A stretch of DNA of 64,000 nucleotides from Streptomyces sp. WAC05374 (GCF_004353505.1 NZ_SMNQ01000023.1:1-64000), one strand, 5' to 3'; shown: positions 20,248-29,342, counted from the stretch's first letter. A program made the numbers and translations. The notes: a model not told the origin generated them from the sequence alone.

Positions 20248-20502
20248 GGGGCGTTCCCTTCCCTTCGGTGCGGCCCGGCGGGGGCCTGGGGCCCTGGGGG
20301 AGCCCGGGGGAGGACGCTAAGGCCGAGGGTCACGGCCGGGCGGCGGGATGACCGCAGTTGGCCGCAGGTGGGGGTTTGACGAGCGGACCGGACAGAAGCC
20401 GCTCGCTCGGAATCGCGCATTCCATATCAGCCGTGACCGATGCGACGAATGAGGCAACCCCGACCGGCGGCCGGTGGTATTGCCCCGGCTAGGCTCCGCC
20501 AT

Positions 20503-20856
20503 ATGGACGTACTCATCAATGCCTTCGTCGCGCTGCACATCATCGGTATCGCCGCCCTCCTGGGCGGGTTCATGACCCAGATGAAGGCGATGGGCGAGGG
20601 TACGGCGCGCTTCGGCCCGGCGATGCTGCACGGCGCCCTCACCATGCTGATCACCGGCGTGGTCCTGGTCGGCCTCAACCAGGCCGACGACCAGACCGTG
20701 AACAACGTGAAGATCGGCGTGAAGCTCGCGGTCCTGGTGGTCATCCTCGGCCTGGTCTACGTCAAGCGGGACGAGGAGCGGGTCGACAAGGCGGTGTTCG
20801 GCGCCGTCGGCGGTCTGACCATGGCGAACATCTTCATCGCCACGCTCTGGACCTGA
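20503..20856 (+). CDS. Small four-helix integral membrane protein
   Basis: A 117-residue protein with four predicted transmembrane helices separated by short charged loops (NQADDQTVNN and KRDEERVDK). I do not recognise a characterised family; similar small proteins occur widely in actinobacteria as hypothetical membrane proteins. TAGGCT lies 7 nt before the ATG with no ribosome site between them, so the mRNA may be leaderless. Confidence 0.7.
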   Translation: MDVLINAFVALHIIGIAALLGGFMTQMKAMGEGTARFGPAMLHGALTMLITGVVLVGLNQADDQTVNNVKIGVKLAVLVVILGLVYVKRDEERVDKAVFGAVGGLTMANIFIATLWT

Positions 20857-20920
20857 CCGGGCCCCGGGTTCGTGCGCGGCGGCGGCCCCCACCGCCACGC
20901 CCCGGACCCGACAGCACTCC

Positions 20921-22207
20921 TCAGGCGCGCCCGGCGGCCGCCGCCTCCTCGATCAGGCCGGCCGCCCGCCGCAGTCCGTCCCGGTTCCGGACGACCGCCC
21001 CCGTCGCCGCCAGCCGCTCGCGCAGCGACGTGTCGCCGAGCAGCAGCTCCAGGGCGCCGGTCAGCTCCTCGTCCGTGAACCGGTAGGTGTCCAGCCGGAC
21101 ACCGAACCCCAGCTCCCGCATCCGCTGCGCGTTGTCGTACTGGTCCCAGAACAGCGGCAGCACGATCATCGGCTTGCCGAAGTGCAGCGCCTCCGTCGTG
21201 GTGTTGTTGCCGCCGTGGGTGATCACCAGGTCCACCAGCGGCAGGACGGACGCCTGCGGCAGGAACTCCGCGCCCCACATGTTGGGCGGCAGCTCGATCT
21301 CCGCGTGCAGGGGGCCCTTGGAGACGATGTAGCGGTACGGCGTCCTCGCCAGCACCCCGATCACGCGGCGCATCAGCTCCACGTCGGCCGACCCCAGCGA
21401 GCCGAGCGAGAAGTACACCAGTGCCCCGTCACGGTCCGCGAGGGCCGGCGGCAGGGTGAAGGGGTCGTCCGTCTCCCGTACGCACGAGTCGAGGCGGTGC
21501 CAGTGCGGCGGCAGCACGCGCGCGTAGTCGGCCGCTTCGGGATACACGTACAGGTTCACGTCGCCCTCGTGGATGAACTCCAGCTCGGGCAGCGGCGGCG
21601 CCCCCTGCTCGGCCACCCAGTCGCTGAAGGAGGACCACAGCGCCCGGTGCGTCCGGTCGTACTCGGCCCGGAAGGCGGCCCAGTCCGAGTCGTCGCCGGC
21701 CGGGTATCCGGAGAAGGCGGGCGGGACGCCGGGGCTCCGGATCTCCAGCGGGTTGCAGGAGGTGATCCGTACGAAGGGCACCCCGGCGGTCAGCAGGGCG
21801 GGGAACGCCACCACGTTGTCCTCGACGATCACATCGGGGCGTACCCGCTCGATGACCGCCCTGAGCTGCGGCTCGCAGTAACGGGCCCCCGCTGTCAGCT
21901 CCTCCCACACCGGCCTGATCCAGGTGCCGAGCTGCTCGGAGGTCGGCTTGCGGAACTCCGGAGCGGTGTCCCGTACGAAGTCCTTCCAGAACCGGCCCGC
22001 GTCCTCCCCCCCGTCCGGAGGGGGAGCGAGACGTATCAGGTCCTCCTCGAAGCCGAGCGCGCTCAGCCTCCCCCGCCAGGACGCCTCGGCCGCGAAGACC
22101 ACCCGGTGGCCGCGGCGCCGCAGCACGTCCGCGATGCCGACGCAGTTGTTCGTCGGCCCGTACGCGCTCTCCGGGACGAACAGGACGGTGAGCGGGCGGT
22201 CGGTCAT
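20921..22207 (-). CDS. GT1-family (UGT/macrolide-type) glycosyltransferase
   Basis: A 428-residue GT-B fold enzyme. The N-terminal acceptor half begins VLFVPESAYGPTNN and the C-terminal half holds the nucleotide-sugar motif region around THGGNNTTTEAL and PLFWDQYDNAQR, which replaces the usual HGG...P...DQ pattern of macrolide and UDP-glucuronosyl transferases. It probably glycosylates a small lipophilic molecule in the cytoplasm. No secondary-metabolite genes surround it, so its acceptor is unknown. It starts 27 nt upstream... in reading direction, downstream of the NlpC/P60 gene ending at 22235, and may be cotranscribed with it. Confidence 0.85.
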   Translation of the reverse strand: MTDRPLTVLFVPESAYGPTNNCVGIADVLRRRGHRVVFAAEASWRGRLSALGFEEDLIRLAPPPDGGEDAGRFWKDFVRDTAPEFRKPTSEQLGTWIRPVWEELTAGARYCEPQLRAVIERVRPDVIVEDNVVAFPALLTAGVPFVRITSCNPLEIRSPGVPPAFSGYPAGDDSDWAAFRAEYDRTHRALWSSFSDWVAEQGAPPLPELEFIHEGDVNLYVYPEAADYARVLPPHWHRLDSCVRETDDPFTLPPALADRDGALVYFSLGSLGSADVELMRRVIGVLARTPYRYIVSKGPLHAEIELPPNMWGAEFLPQASVLPLVDLVITHGGNNTTTEALHFGKPMIVLPLFWDQYDNAQRMRELGFGVRLDTYRFTDEELTGALELLLGDTSLRERLAATGAVVRNRDGLRRAAGLIEEAAAAGRA

Positions 22208-22234
22208 GGTTCCCCCCTGTCGCGCCCGGTCGGG

Positions 22235-23599
22235 TCAGGCCGGGCGCACGCTGCTGTGGACGGGCATGGAGGAGACGGCCTCCTCGCGGACGTTCGCACC
22301 GGGCATGGGGGCGTGGATCATCTTCCCGTCGCCCTTGTAGATGCCGACGTGGCTGATGTCGTCGTGGAAGAACACCAGGTCGCCCGGGCGCAGGTCCTCC
22401 AGGGCCACCGGAGTGCCGGCCGCGGCCTGGTCCCGGATGGACCGCGGCAGGTCGACGCCCGCCGCCCGCCACGCGGCCTGGGTGAGCCCCGAGCAGTCGT
22501 ACGAGCTGGGGCCGGTCGCGCCCCACACGTACGGCTTGCCCGTCTGCGCCTCGGCGAAGGCGAGGACCTTGGCCGCCTTGGCGGTGTGGCCGGCGTCCCC
22601 GTCCGGCCGGAGCTCCCACGGCCGCCCCTGAGCGTGGGATTCCTGGGAGTGCCACCCCACCTGGTGCTCCGGGTGCCACCCCGGGTGTTCCTCCTGGGGC
22701 GGGCAGGTCTCCTGCTCGCGCGCCGCCCGCGCCCGCTCCTCGGACGTGAGGCGGGCCAACAGGGCCTTCGCCTCGGCGAGCTTGCGCTGAACGGTCTGCT
22801 TGGAGGCGCGGAGGGACGCCTGGGAGGCGCCCGGCGGCTCGCTCGGTGACTCCGGTCCGGCCGCCGCCTCCACCGGCTGCTCCGCCGCCCCGGCTCGTAC
22901 CGGCGGGTGGCCGGTGAGCGACTGCACGGGCGGGTGGCCGGTGAGCGTCTCGTGCCGCGGGTCGGTGACACGGTCCATCGGCTGCGTACGGTCCCACAGG
23001 TCGGGGACGCGCTCCATCGGCTGCGTCCGGTCCACCGGATCCGCCAGGCCGACCGTCCGCGCCCGGTCCACCGGCTTCGTCAGATCCACCGGCTCCGCCA
23101 GGTCCACCTGCTTCACCAGGTCCACCGGACTCACCGGCTTGACCGGGTCCATCGGCTCCGTCCGGTCCACGAACGCCCGCGTGGTGTCCGGCTCCGGGAA
23201 GAGCGGCGACGTGGCCGGGTCCGGCCCGCCGGAGCGGTAGGGGGCCGCCGCGTGGCCGCTGAAGGCGCGGCGGGGCTCGGCCGGCGCTTCCGTACGCCGC
23301 GCGGCCCCGTCGAGCACCCCGCCGGTCCCGCGCCGCTCCCGGTCGGTGACCTCGCCGGCCCTGCCGTACCGCTGTGTCGCCGTGCCCGCCTGCCGGTAGA
23401 GGTCGTCGACCTTTCTCTGGACCTCCTCGACCGTCGGCCCGCGGTCGGCGTCGCCCGGCCCGCCGGGGGTGGCGGCCGCGCTCTGCGACGACAGGAGCGT
23501 GACCGAGGCCAGGGCGGCGGCCGTCGTGACCCCGACGGCGGGGGAGTGGGCATGCAGGGTCTGCAAGGTGCGCGTGCGCGGCTTGCGATGCGACGCCAA
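22235..23599 (-). CDS. Riboswitch-controlled NlpC/P60 endopeptidase with an unusual repeat linker
   Basis: A 454-residue secreted peptidoglycan endopeptidase. The TTG at 23599 is preferred: GGAAGGAG lies 9 nt upstream and the product then begins with ASHRKPRTR after Met, like related proteins. The ATG at 23608 touches the ribosome site. After the signal region and a short DDLYRQAGTATQRYGR segment, the expected coiled coil is missing. In its place are degenerate five-residue units such as PVDLT, KPVDR and TQPMD (about residues 140-215), then a Pro/Gln/His/Trp-rich linker. The catalytic domain (about 340-454) is intact, with Cys369 in YDCSGLTQ and His in ISHVGIY. Upstream lies a c-di-AMP riboswitch. 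Confidence 0.88.
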   Translation of the reverse strand: MASHRKPRTRTLQTLHAHSPAVGVTTAAALASVTLLSSQSAAATPGGPGDADRGPTVEEVQRKVDDLYRQAGTATQRYGRAGEVTDRERRGTGGVLDGAARRTEAPAEPRRAFSGHAAAPYRSGGPDPATSPLFPEPDTTRAFVDRTEPMDPVKPVSPVDLVKQVDLAEPVDLTKPVDRARTVGLADPVDRTQPMERVPDLWDRTQPMDRVTDPRHETLTGHPPVQSLTGHPPVRAGAAEQPVEAAAGPESPSEPPGASQASLRASKQTVQRKLAEAKALLARLTSEERARAAREQETCPPQEEHPGWHPEHQVGWHSQESHAQGRPWELRPDGDAGHTAKAAKVLAFAEAQTGKPYVWGATGPSSYDCSGLTQAAWRAAGVDLPRSIRDQAAAGTPVALEDLRPGDLVFFHDDISHVGIYKGDGKMIHAPMPGANVREEAVSSMPVHSSVRPA

Positions 23600-23610
23600 G
23601 GCCGGCATCT

Positions 23611-23740
23611 CCTTCCGTGGACCGCCTACCGGGGCAGCTTTCAGGTTCGGGCGGAACGGAAGGTGCCCTACGGCCGTGCCCGAGGGGCTGCGGGCCGATT
23701 CACCTCGGTCGTACGTGGTGCGTCCCCGGTTCCGAACTGC
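23611..23740 (-). promoter_or_regulatory. c-di-AMP (ydaO/yuaA-type) riboswitch
   Basis: The minus strand upstream of the NlpC/P60 gene contains, in order, the conserved blocks of the ydaO aptamer: CCGGGGACG, GAGGTGAATC, CCGTAGGGC, CCCGAACCTGAAAGCTG and CGGTAGGCG. An 8-bp stem pairs CCUUCCGU (23663-23656) with ACGGAAGG (23618-23611), and the latter is part of the ribosome-binding site GGAAGGAG. Ligand binding would therefore hide the ribosome site directly. In streptomycetes this riboswitch class controls wall-lytic genes (established for resuscitation-promoting factors and hydrolases). Identification rests on the motif order, not on a covariance search. Confidence 0.88.
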
Positions 23741-23819
23741 CATGAGGGCAGCACGAATTCGGCATGGGCGGTCCGATTGGCGTGGTTCGCCGAAGAGAGA
23801 ACGGACCGCTTGGGCGAGC

Positions 23820-23849
23820 ACGCTAGCCAAACTGTGGCGGTGCTGTGAA
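23820..23849 (-). promoter_or_regulatory. Predicted promoter of the riboswitch/NlpC transcript
   Basis: On the minus strand TTCACA (23849-23844) and TAGCGT (23825-23820) are separated by 18 nt. Transcription would start near 23813 and run through the riboswitch. This is a prediction from spacing and consensus only. Confidence 0.45.
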
Positions 23850-23952
23850 GGATGATGTTCGATATGCCCGATACGTTTTCGTGACCTTGGCGTGATGTCG
23901 TCGACTCGGTACGGAGGGTCACGAATCGGACCTGTTCGCGGTTCGTCCACGG

Positions 23953-23975
23953 CTGTCAGTGGGGCCGCCTAGACT
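23953..23975 (+). promoter_or_regulatory. RecA-independent DNA-damage (PafBC-type) promoter of pcrA
   Basis: CTGTCAGTG (23953-23961), exactly 8 nt, then TAGACT (23970-23975) matches the actinobacterial RecA-NDp consensus TTGTCRGTG-N8-TANNNT, except for the first base. The ATG of pcrA follows 9 nt after the -10, giving a short or leaderless mRNA. In mycobacteria this promoter class is activated by PafBC after DNA damage. Confidence 0.8.
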
Positions 23976-23984
23976 CGATAGGCG

Positions 23985-26447
23985 ATGAGCAGCCTCTTTG
24001 ACGACAGCTTCCTGGCGGACCTCCGGAACCACACCTCCGAGGAGCCCCCGCCGCCGCCCGAGGACTCCGAGGGCCCCGGGGACGGCCCGGCCGCGGAGGA
24101 GGTCCCGCACGACCTCTTCGGCGACCGCTTCGACGTGCCCCCGGCCAGGGACGCCCACTACCGCGACGGCGCCCCGCGCCCCGTCGTGGACCCCGCCGCG
24201 CTGCTGGAGGGGCTGAACGACCAGCAGCGCGCCGCCGTCGTGCACACCGGCTCGCCGCTGCTCATCGTCGCCGGCGCCGGATCGGGCAAGACGCGGGTGC
24301 TGACCCACCGCATCGCCCACCTGCTGGCCACCCGGCACGTCCACCCCGGGCAGATACTGGCGATCACCTTCACCAACAAGGCCGCCGGTGAGATGAAGGA
24401 GCGCGTCGAGCAGCTCGTCGGCCCGCGCGCCAACGCCATGTGGGTCATGACCTTCCACAGCGCGTGCGTGCGCATCCTGCGCCGCGAGTCGAAGAGGCTC
24501 GGCTTCACCTCCTCCTTCTCGATCTACGACGCCGCCGACTCCAAGCGGCTGATGTCGCTGGTCTGCCGCGACCTGGACCTCGATCCCAAGAAGTTCCCGC
24601 CGAAGTCCTTCAGCGCCAAGATCTCGAACCTGAAGAACGAGCTGATCGACGAGGAGACCTTCGCCGACCAGGCCGCCGACGGCTTCGAGAAGACCCTCGC
24701 CGAGGCGTACCGGATGTACCAGGCGCGGCTGCGCGAGGCCAACGCCCTGGACTTCGACGACATCATCATGACGACGGTCCACCTGCTCCAGGCGTTCCCC
24801 GACGTCGCCGAGCACTACCGCCGCCGCTTCCGGCACGTCCTGGTCGACGAGTACCAGGACACCAACCACGCCCAGTACACGCTCGTGCGCGAACTGGTGG
24901 GCACCGGGTACGAGGACCTGGACCCGGCCGAGCTGTGCGTCGTCGGTGACGCCGACCAGTCGATCTACGCCTTCCGCGGCGCCACCATCCGCAACATCCT
25001 CCAGTTCGAGGAGGACTACCCGGACGCGACCACGATCCTGCTGGAGCAGAACTACCGCTCCACCCAGACCATCCTCTCCGCCGCCAACGCGGTCATCGAG
25101 CGCAACGAGAGCCGCCGCCCCAAGAACCTGTGGACCAATGCGGGCGAGGGCGCCCGCATCACCGGGTACGTCGCGGACACCGAGCACGACGAGGCGCAGT
25201 TCGTCGCCGACGAGATCGACCGGCTGACGGACGCGGGCGAGGCCAAGGCCGGCGACGTGGCCGTCTTCTACCGGACGAACGCCCAGTCGCGTGTCTTCGA
25301 GGAGATCTTCATCCGGGTCGGCCTGCCGTACAAGGTCGTCGGCGGCGTCCGCTTCTACGAGCGCAAGGAGGTCCGCGACGTCCTCGCGTACCTGCGCGTG
25401 CTCGCCAACCCCGAGGACAACGTCCCGCTGCGCCGCATCCTCAACGTCCCCAAGCGCGGCATCGGCGAGCGCGCCGAGGCGATGATCGACGCACTGGCGC
25501 TGCGCGAGAGGATCACCTTCCCGCAGGCGCTGCGCCGGGTCGACGAGGCGTACGGCATGGCGGCCCGCTCGGCGAACGCGGTGAAGCGGTTCAACACGCT
25601 GATGGACGAGCTGCGGACCATCGTCGAGTCGGGCGCCGGACCGGCGGTGGTGCTGGAGGCCGTCCTGGAGCGGACGGGGTACCTGGCCGAGCTGCAGGCC
25701 TCCACCGACCCCCAGGACGAGACCCGGATCGAGAACCTCCAGGAGCTCGCCGCCGTGGCCCTGGAGTTCGAGCAGGAGCGCGGCGAGGAGCCCGGCACCC
25801 TGGCCGAGTTCCTGGAGCAGGTCGCCCTCGTCGCCGACTCCGACCAGATCCCGGACGAGGACGAGGAGGGTTCCGGCGTCATCACGCTGATGACCCTGCA
25901 CACCGCCAAGGGCCTGGAGTTCCCGGTGGTGTTCCTCACCGGCATGGAGGACGGCGTCTTCCCGCACATGCGCGCCCTGGGCCAGACCAAGGAGCTGGAG
26001 GAGGAGCGGCGCCTGGCGTACGTGGGCATCACGCGCGCCCGTGAGCGGCTCTACCTGACGCGGTCGACGATGCGCAGCGCGTGGGGCCAGCCCTCGTACA
26101 ACCCGCCGTCGCGGTTTCTGGAGGAGATCCCGGGACAGCACCTGGAGTGGAAGCGCACCGGCGCGATGGCCAAGCCCGCCGGTCCGACGTCCGGGATCGC
26201 CTCGTCGCTGTCCTCGTCGCTCGCGGCCCGCTCCCGGTCCGGCCCGTCGGGCTTCGCCACGCGGCGTACGACCGACAAGCCCGTGATCGCGCTGGCGGTC
26301 GGGGACCGGGTCACGCACGACCAGTTCGGGCTCGGGACCGTGATGGCGGTGACGGGCGCGGGCGCCGACGCGCAGGCGACGATCGACTTCGGCGACGAGA
26401 AGCCGAAGCGGCTGCTGCTGCGGTACGCGCCGGTCGAGAAGCTGTAG
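23985..26447 (+). CDS. pcrA: ATP-dependent DNA helicase PcrA/UvrD
   Basis: An 820-residue superfamily 1A helicase that unwinds DNA 3' to 5' in nucleotide excision and mismatch-type repair and in replication restart. Motifs run in order: an acidic N-terminal extension of about 75 residues, Q-motif LNDQQRAAV, Walker A GAGSGKT (97-103), motif Ia TFTNKAA, Walker B VDEYQD, motif III VVGDADQSIYAFRGA, motif IV QNYRST, motif V LMTLHTAKGLEFPVVF and motif VI YVGITRAR. The C-terminal 50 residues form the Tudor-like RNA-polymerase-binding domain (VGDRVTHDQFGLGTV). Its promoter looks DNA-damage inducible. Convergent with the M23 peptidase; the 54-nt gap holds four AGGCCGGG copies but no clear hairpin. Confidence 0.96.
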   Translation: MSSLFDDSFLADLRNHTSEEPPPPPEDSEGPGDGPAAEEVPHDLFGDRFDVPPARDAHYRDGAPRPVVDPAALLEGLNDQQRAAVVHTGSPLLIVAGAGSGKTRVLTHRIAHLLATRHVHPGQILAITFTNKAAGEMKERVEQLVGPRANAMWVMTFHSACVRILRRESKRLGFTSSFSIYDAADSKRLMSLVCRDLDLDPKKFPPKSFSAKISNLKNELIDEETFADQAADGFEKTLAEAYRMYQARLREANALDFDDIIMTTVHLLQAFPDVAEHYRRRFRHVLVDEYQDTNHAQYTLVRELVGTGYEDLDPAELCVVGDADQSIYAFRGATIRNILQFEEDYPDATTILLEQNYRSTQTILSAANAVIERNESRRPKNLWTNAGEGARITGYVADTEHDEAQFVADEIDRLTDAGEAKAGDVAVFYRTNAQSRVFEEIFIRVGLPYKVVGGVRFYERKEVRDVLAYLRVLANPEDNVPLRRILNVPKRGIGERAEAMIDALALRERITFPQALRRVDEAYGMAARSANAVKRFNTLMDELRTIVESGAGPAVVLEAVLERTGYLAELQASTDPQDETRIENLQELAAVALEFEQERGEEPGTLAEFLEQVALVADSDQIPDEDEEGSGVITLMTLHTAKGLEFPVVFLTGMEDGVFPHMRALGQTKELEEERRLAYVGITRARERLYLTRSTMRSAWGQPSYNPPSRFLEEIPGQHLEWKRTGAMAKPAGPTSGIASSLSSSLAARSRSGPSGFATRRTTDKPVIALAVGDRVTHDQFGLGTVMAVTGAGADAQATIDFGDEKPKRLLLRYAPVEKL

Positions 26448-26501
26448 TCGCCGGGAGGCCTTCGAGGCCGGGCCCACGAGGCCGGGTCTTACAAGGCCGG
26501 G

Positions 26502-28007
26502 CTACGAGGTCGGGTCGAGGCCGTGGCTGCGCAGCCACGGCAGCGGGTCGATCGCGGCGCCGCCGCCGGGCCGTACCTCGAAGTGCAGGTGCGGTCCGGT
26601 GGAGTTGCCCGAGTTGCCGGAGTAGGCGATGACCTCGCCGGCCTTGACCTCACCGGAGCGGATCTTGGTGCTGCTGAGGTGGCAGTACCAGGTCTCGGTG
26701 CCGTCCTTGGCGGTCACGATCGCCATGTTGCCGTAGGCGCTGTTCCACTGGGTGCGGACGGTGCCGTCGGTCGCGGCCATCACCGGGGTGCCGTACTGGA
26801 CCGGGAAGTCGATACCGGTGTGCAGGGACATCCAGTTGACGCCCGCCTGCCCGTAGCGGGCGCTGAGCTGGTGCAGTTCCACGGGGAGGGCGAACTTGGG
26901 GCGCATCGCCTCCTTGCGGGCCGCCTCCTCCTCGCGCTTCTTGCGCTCGGCCTCCTGGCGCGCCTTCAGGTCGATGCGCTCCTGGGTGCGGCTGGCGCGG
27001 TCGCCGAAGTCGCGGGCGTCGGCGCTGAGGGCGGCGAGCTGGGTGTCGAGTTCGCTGTTGGCGACGACCGGCTTGACCGAGGCGGGGTCGGCGGCGGTGA
27101 CCGCCTTCTCGTCCGCCTTGTTCTCGCCGGGGGTGTTGCCCGTGAGGCCGCTGACGGACGCGGCGGCGATACCGGCGACGCCCATCACACACGCGGACGG
27201 CACCGCGACGGTGAGGAGAGCGGAACGCTTCGCGGGGGTACGGCGACGGCCGCGGCTGCCTCCGCCGCCTCCGCCGCCGGAGCGGCGGGTGGCGCGGGGG
27301 GTGACCGGGGCGACCGGGCTGATCGCGGTCTCGGTGAGGCTGTCGTGCACGCCGTCCGCCATGGACTCGTGCTCGGGCGCCGGCTCCTGCTCGGCCGGGG
27401 CCGCGGGGTCCGCGTGCTGGTCGGTGTACTGCTCCCCGTACTGCTCCGCGAGGGGTTCCTCGTGCGGCTCCGGGTGCTGGTCCGTGTGCGCCCCGGGCGT
27501 GGCCGACTGGTCCGCCGCCGCGTAGTCGTACTGCTCGGGGACGGTGAACGTCTCGGTGGGGGCGGCGGCGTAGTTCCAGGCGGTGGCGTCGTAGGCGCCG
27601 GAATCGAAGGTGGCCGTGGCCGCGGCGGCCACGTTCCACTGGCCGGTGGCGTCGTACGCGCTCGCCTCGCTCCAGGCGCCGGCGTCCCACTGCCCGGTGT
27701 GCTCCGCGTACTCGACGTACCCGGTGGTGTCCGTGGTGGCCCACTGCTGGGTGGCGGTCGCGGCGGCCCACTGGGAGGAGTCGTACTGGCCGCTGTCGGC
27801 GGTGTAGCCGGCCTGGTAGGCGCTGCTGCTTTCGTAGGTGCTGTCGTACGTGCCGGGGAGGGCACCGAAGAGGGGGTCGGCGGCGAAGCCTCCGGTTGTG
27901 GCACTGCCCGTTTCGAAGCTGCCGGTCTCGAAGGTGCCGCTCTGGAAGCTGCCCGTGGAATACGCGTCGTCTCCGACGTACCCGGCGTGGGGGTGCTGGT
28001 CGTTCAC
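26502..28007 (-). CDS. Membrane-anchored M23 (LytM-type) peptidoglycan peptidase
   Basis: A 501-residue protein. The N-terminal 200 residues are low-complexity, rich in Tyr, Ala, Thr, Gln, Trp and Glu (repeats of GSFxTG and WNxAA type) with no signal peptide, so this part is probably cytoplasmic. An Arg/Gly-rich segment precedes one membrane helix (about 265-290), then an Ala/Lys/Glu coiled coil (335-375) and the zinc metallopeptidase domain (about 380-501), with metal ligands HTGIDFP (His, Asp) and HLHFEV (His). The GTG at 28007 is preferred over the TTG just before it. It belongs to the wall-remodelling set with the two NlpC/P60 genes. Confidence 0.88.
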   Translation of the reverse strand: MNDQHPHAGYVGDDAYSTGSFQSGTFETGSFETGSATTGGFAADPLFGALPGTYDSTYESSSAYQAGYTADSGQYDSSQWAAATATQQWATTDTTGYVEYAEHTGQWDAGAWSEASAYDATGQWNVAAAATATFDSGAYDATAWNYAAAPTETFTVPEQYDYAAADQSATPGAHTDQHPEPHEEPLAEQYGEQYTDQHADPAAPAEQEPAPEHESMADGVHDSLTETAISPVAPVTPRATRRSGGGGGGGSRGRRRTPAKRSALLTVAVPSACVMGVAGIAAASVSGLTGNTPGENKADEKAVTAADPASVKPVVANSELDTQLAALSADARDFGDRASRTQERIDLKARQEAERKKREEEAARKEAMRPKFALPVELHQLSARYGQAGVNWMSLHTGIDFPVQYGTPVMAATDGTVRTQWNSAYGNMAIVTAKDGTETWYCHLSSTKIRSGEVKAGEVIAYSGNSGNSTGPHLHFEVRPGGGAAIDPLPWLRSHGLDPTS

Positions 28008-28093
28008 CAACTTCTCTCTCGCCTCGGCAGCAGAACCAGGTCTGGGAACGGCCCCGGCGAAGGGGGGACCCAGAGGGGAAAGCAGTGGGCGCG

Positions 28094-28123
28094 ACTGTAC
28101 CCGGCGGTACGCGCGAGCGACAA
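28094..28123 (-). promoter_or_regulatory. Predicted promoter of the M23 peptidase
   Basis: On the minus strand TTGTCG (28123-28118) and TACAGT (28099-28094) are separated by 18 nt, a good vegetative-type promoter, about 87 nt before the start codon. No ydaO-type riboswitch blocks are found in this leader. Confidence 0.55.
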
Positions 28124-28236
28124 TCTTCCGTGGGTTTTGACCCCGGGGGAAAGGGGCATTCGGCCGCCTTTCGGCGGAGTGTGGGCAGAGCTTTGGCCCT
28201 ACGTTCGAGAACTGTTCGAAGTTTGGTCGTGTCCGA

Positions 28237-29046
28237 TCAGGCCACGGACGCGGAATCGGAACGTCCGGTGGCCGTTCCGCCGGACTCCAGCACCTCGCGG
28301 ACGGCGGCCGCCACCGCCGGGTGCACCGGCAGGGCGAGATGGCCGATACCGGTGACCCGGACGTTCTGCGCGAGCAGATCCGGGTGATCGATCCGCGCCG
28401 TCTCGACGGGCACCATCCACCGGTCCAGATCGCTCCAGAAGCCGACGAAGCGCGTACGGCAGTGCGGGGCCGGCTCGCTCAACTCCCGGACGACCGGGGA
28501 GCCGGGGCGCATTTGGCGCACCAGGGGGTGCGCGTCGGCGAGGGGCGCGACGGACGTGCCGGAGTGCGGCGTACCGAGCGTGACCAGGGTGCGCACGCGC
28601 CGGTCGCCGCCGAGCCGCTGGACGTAGTAGCGGGCAATCAGTCCGCCGAGGCTGTGCCCGACGATGTCGACCTCCGCGTGGCCCGTGCGGTCGCAGATCT
28701 CCTCGACGTGGCGGCCGAGCAACTCGGCGGCGGCCCGGATGTCGCAGGTGAGCAGGGAGTGGTTGAGCGACTCCACATGACGTCCGCCCTGCCGGGCGAG
28801 GGACCGGCGCAGCAGGACGAAGACGGAGCGGTTGTCCACGAAACCGTGCAGGAGCACCGTCGGCGGGTGGGCGCCGACCGCGGCGCCACCCACGCCGGGC
28901 GACCGCCGCTCCGGGGCGATGCCGGTGGGGTAGAGGACCAGATGGCCGGCGAGGATCGCCAGCTCCAAGGCCGTGGCCCTGATCAGTGCGGTGGACAGCC
29001 GTAACGAGAAGAGGGGTGGCGTCTTCCAGGGCAGCATGACCTTCAC
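28237..29046 (-). CDS. Alpha/beta-hydrolase, triacylglycerol-lipase-like
   Basis: A 269-residue lipase-fold protein. The oxyanion motif LLHGFVDN, nucleophile in GHSLGG, GTPHSGT, and a C-terminal GIGHLALPVHP with the catalytic His fit bacterial lipases of the PGAP1/LipA type. A hydrophobic N-terminal stretch (about residues 18-40) may be a membrane anchor. The GTG at 29046 is chosen because GGAGG lies 6 nt upstream; the frame is open for 59 more codons but that part is Arg-rich and has no convincing start. The 296 nt between this start and the divergent B12-subunit gene hold no other gene. Confidence 0.82.
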   Translation of the reverse strand: MKVMLPWKTPPLFSLRLSTALIRATALELAILAGHLVLYPTGIAPERRSPGVGGAAVGAHPPTVLLHGFVDNRSVFVLLRRSLARQGGRHVESLNHSLLTCDIRAAAELLGRHVEEICDRTGHAEVDIVGHSLGGLIARYYVQRLGGDRRVRTLVTLGTPHSGTSVAPLADAHPLVRQMRPGSPVVRELSEPAPHCRTRFVGFWSDLDRWMVPVETARIDHPDLLAQNVRVTGIGHLALPVHPAVAAAVREVLESGGTATGRSDSASVA

Positions 29047-29342
29047 GGCCGACCTCCGAACTGGGGGTGCCGTCTCGGAGGATGGTGACGATGAGGCCGT
29101 ACCGCCCCGCCGCGCGGCTGGCGGCACGGTAGTACGACGACCTCGTTGCGGCTCCCGTAGCGATCGTCCCGGCTCTCCTGTGGCCGATGGCCCGCCCGGG
29201 CGGGGACGACGCGTGGCGAACATGTCCCACGTGTGATTTCCCCCTCGCTATCCACCGCGAAACGGCCGGTTGCGGGATGCTGTCGATAACGTTCGTTCAC
29301 CTCCCCGGCATATAGGTACGGGGGACGCATGTGGAGGCAGTG

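Noticed and set aside
20248..20500. Possible riboswitch before the first NlpC/P60 gene
   Set aside because: No conserved ydaO blocks; only a normal ribosome site before the GTG.
28008..28236. Possible ydaO riboswitch before the M23 peptidase
   Set aside because: The leader was read for the CCGGGGA, GGTGAATC and GAACC...AGCTG blocks; none is present in order.
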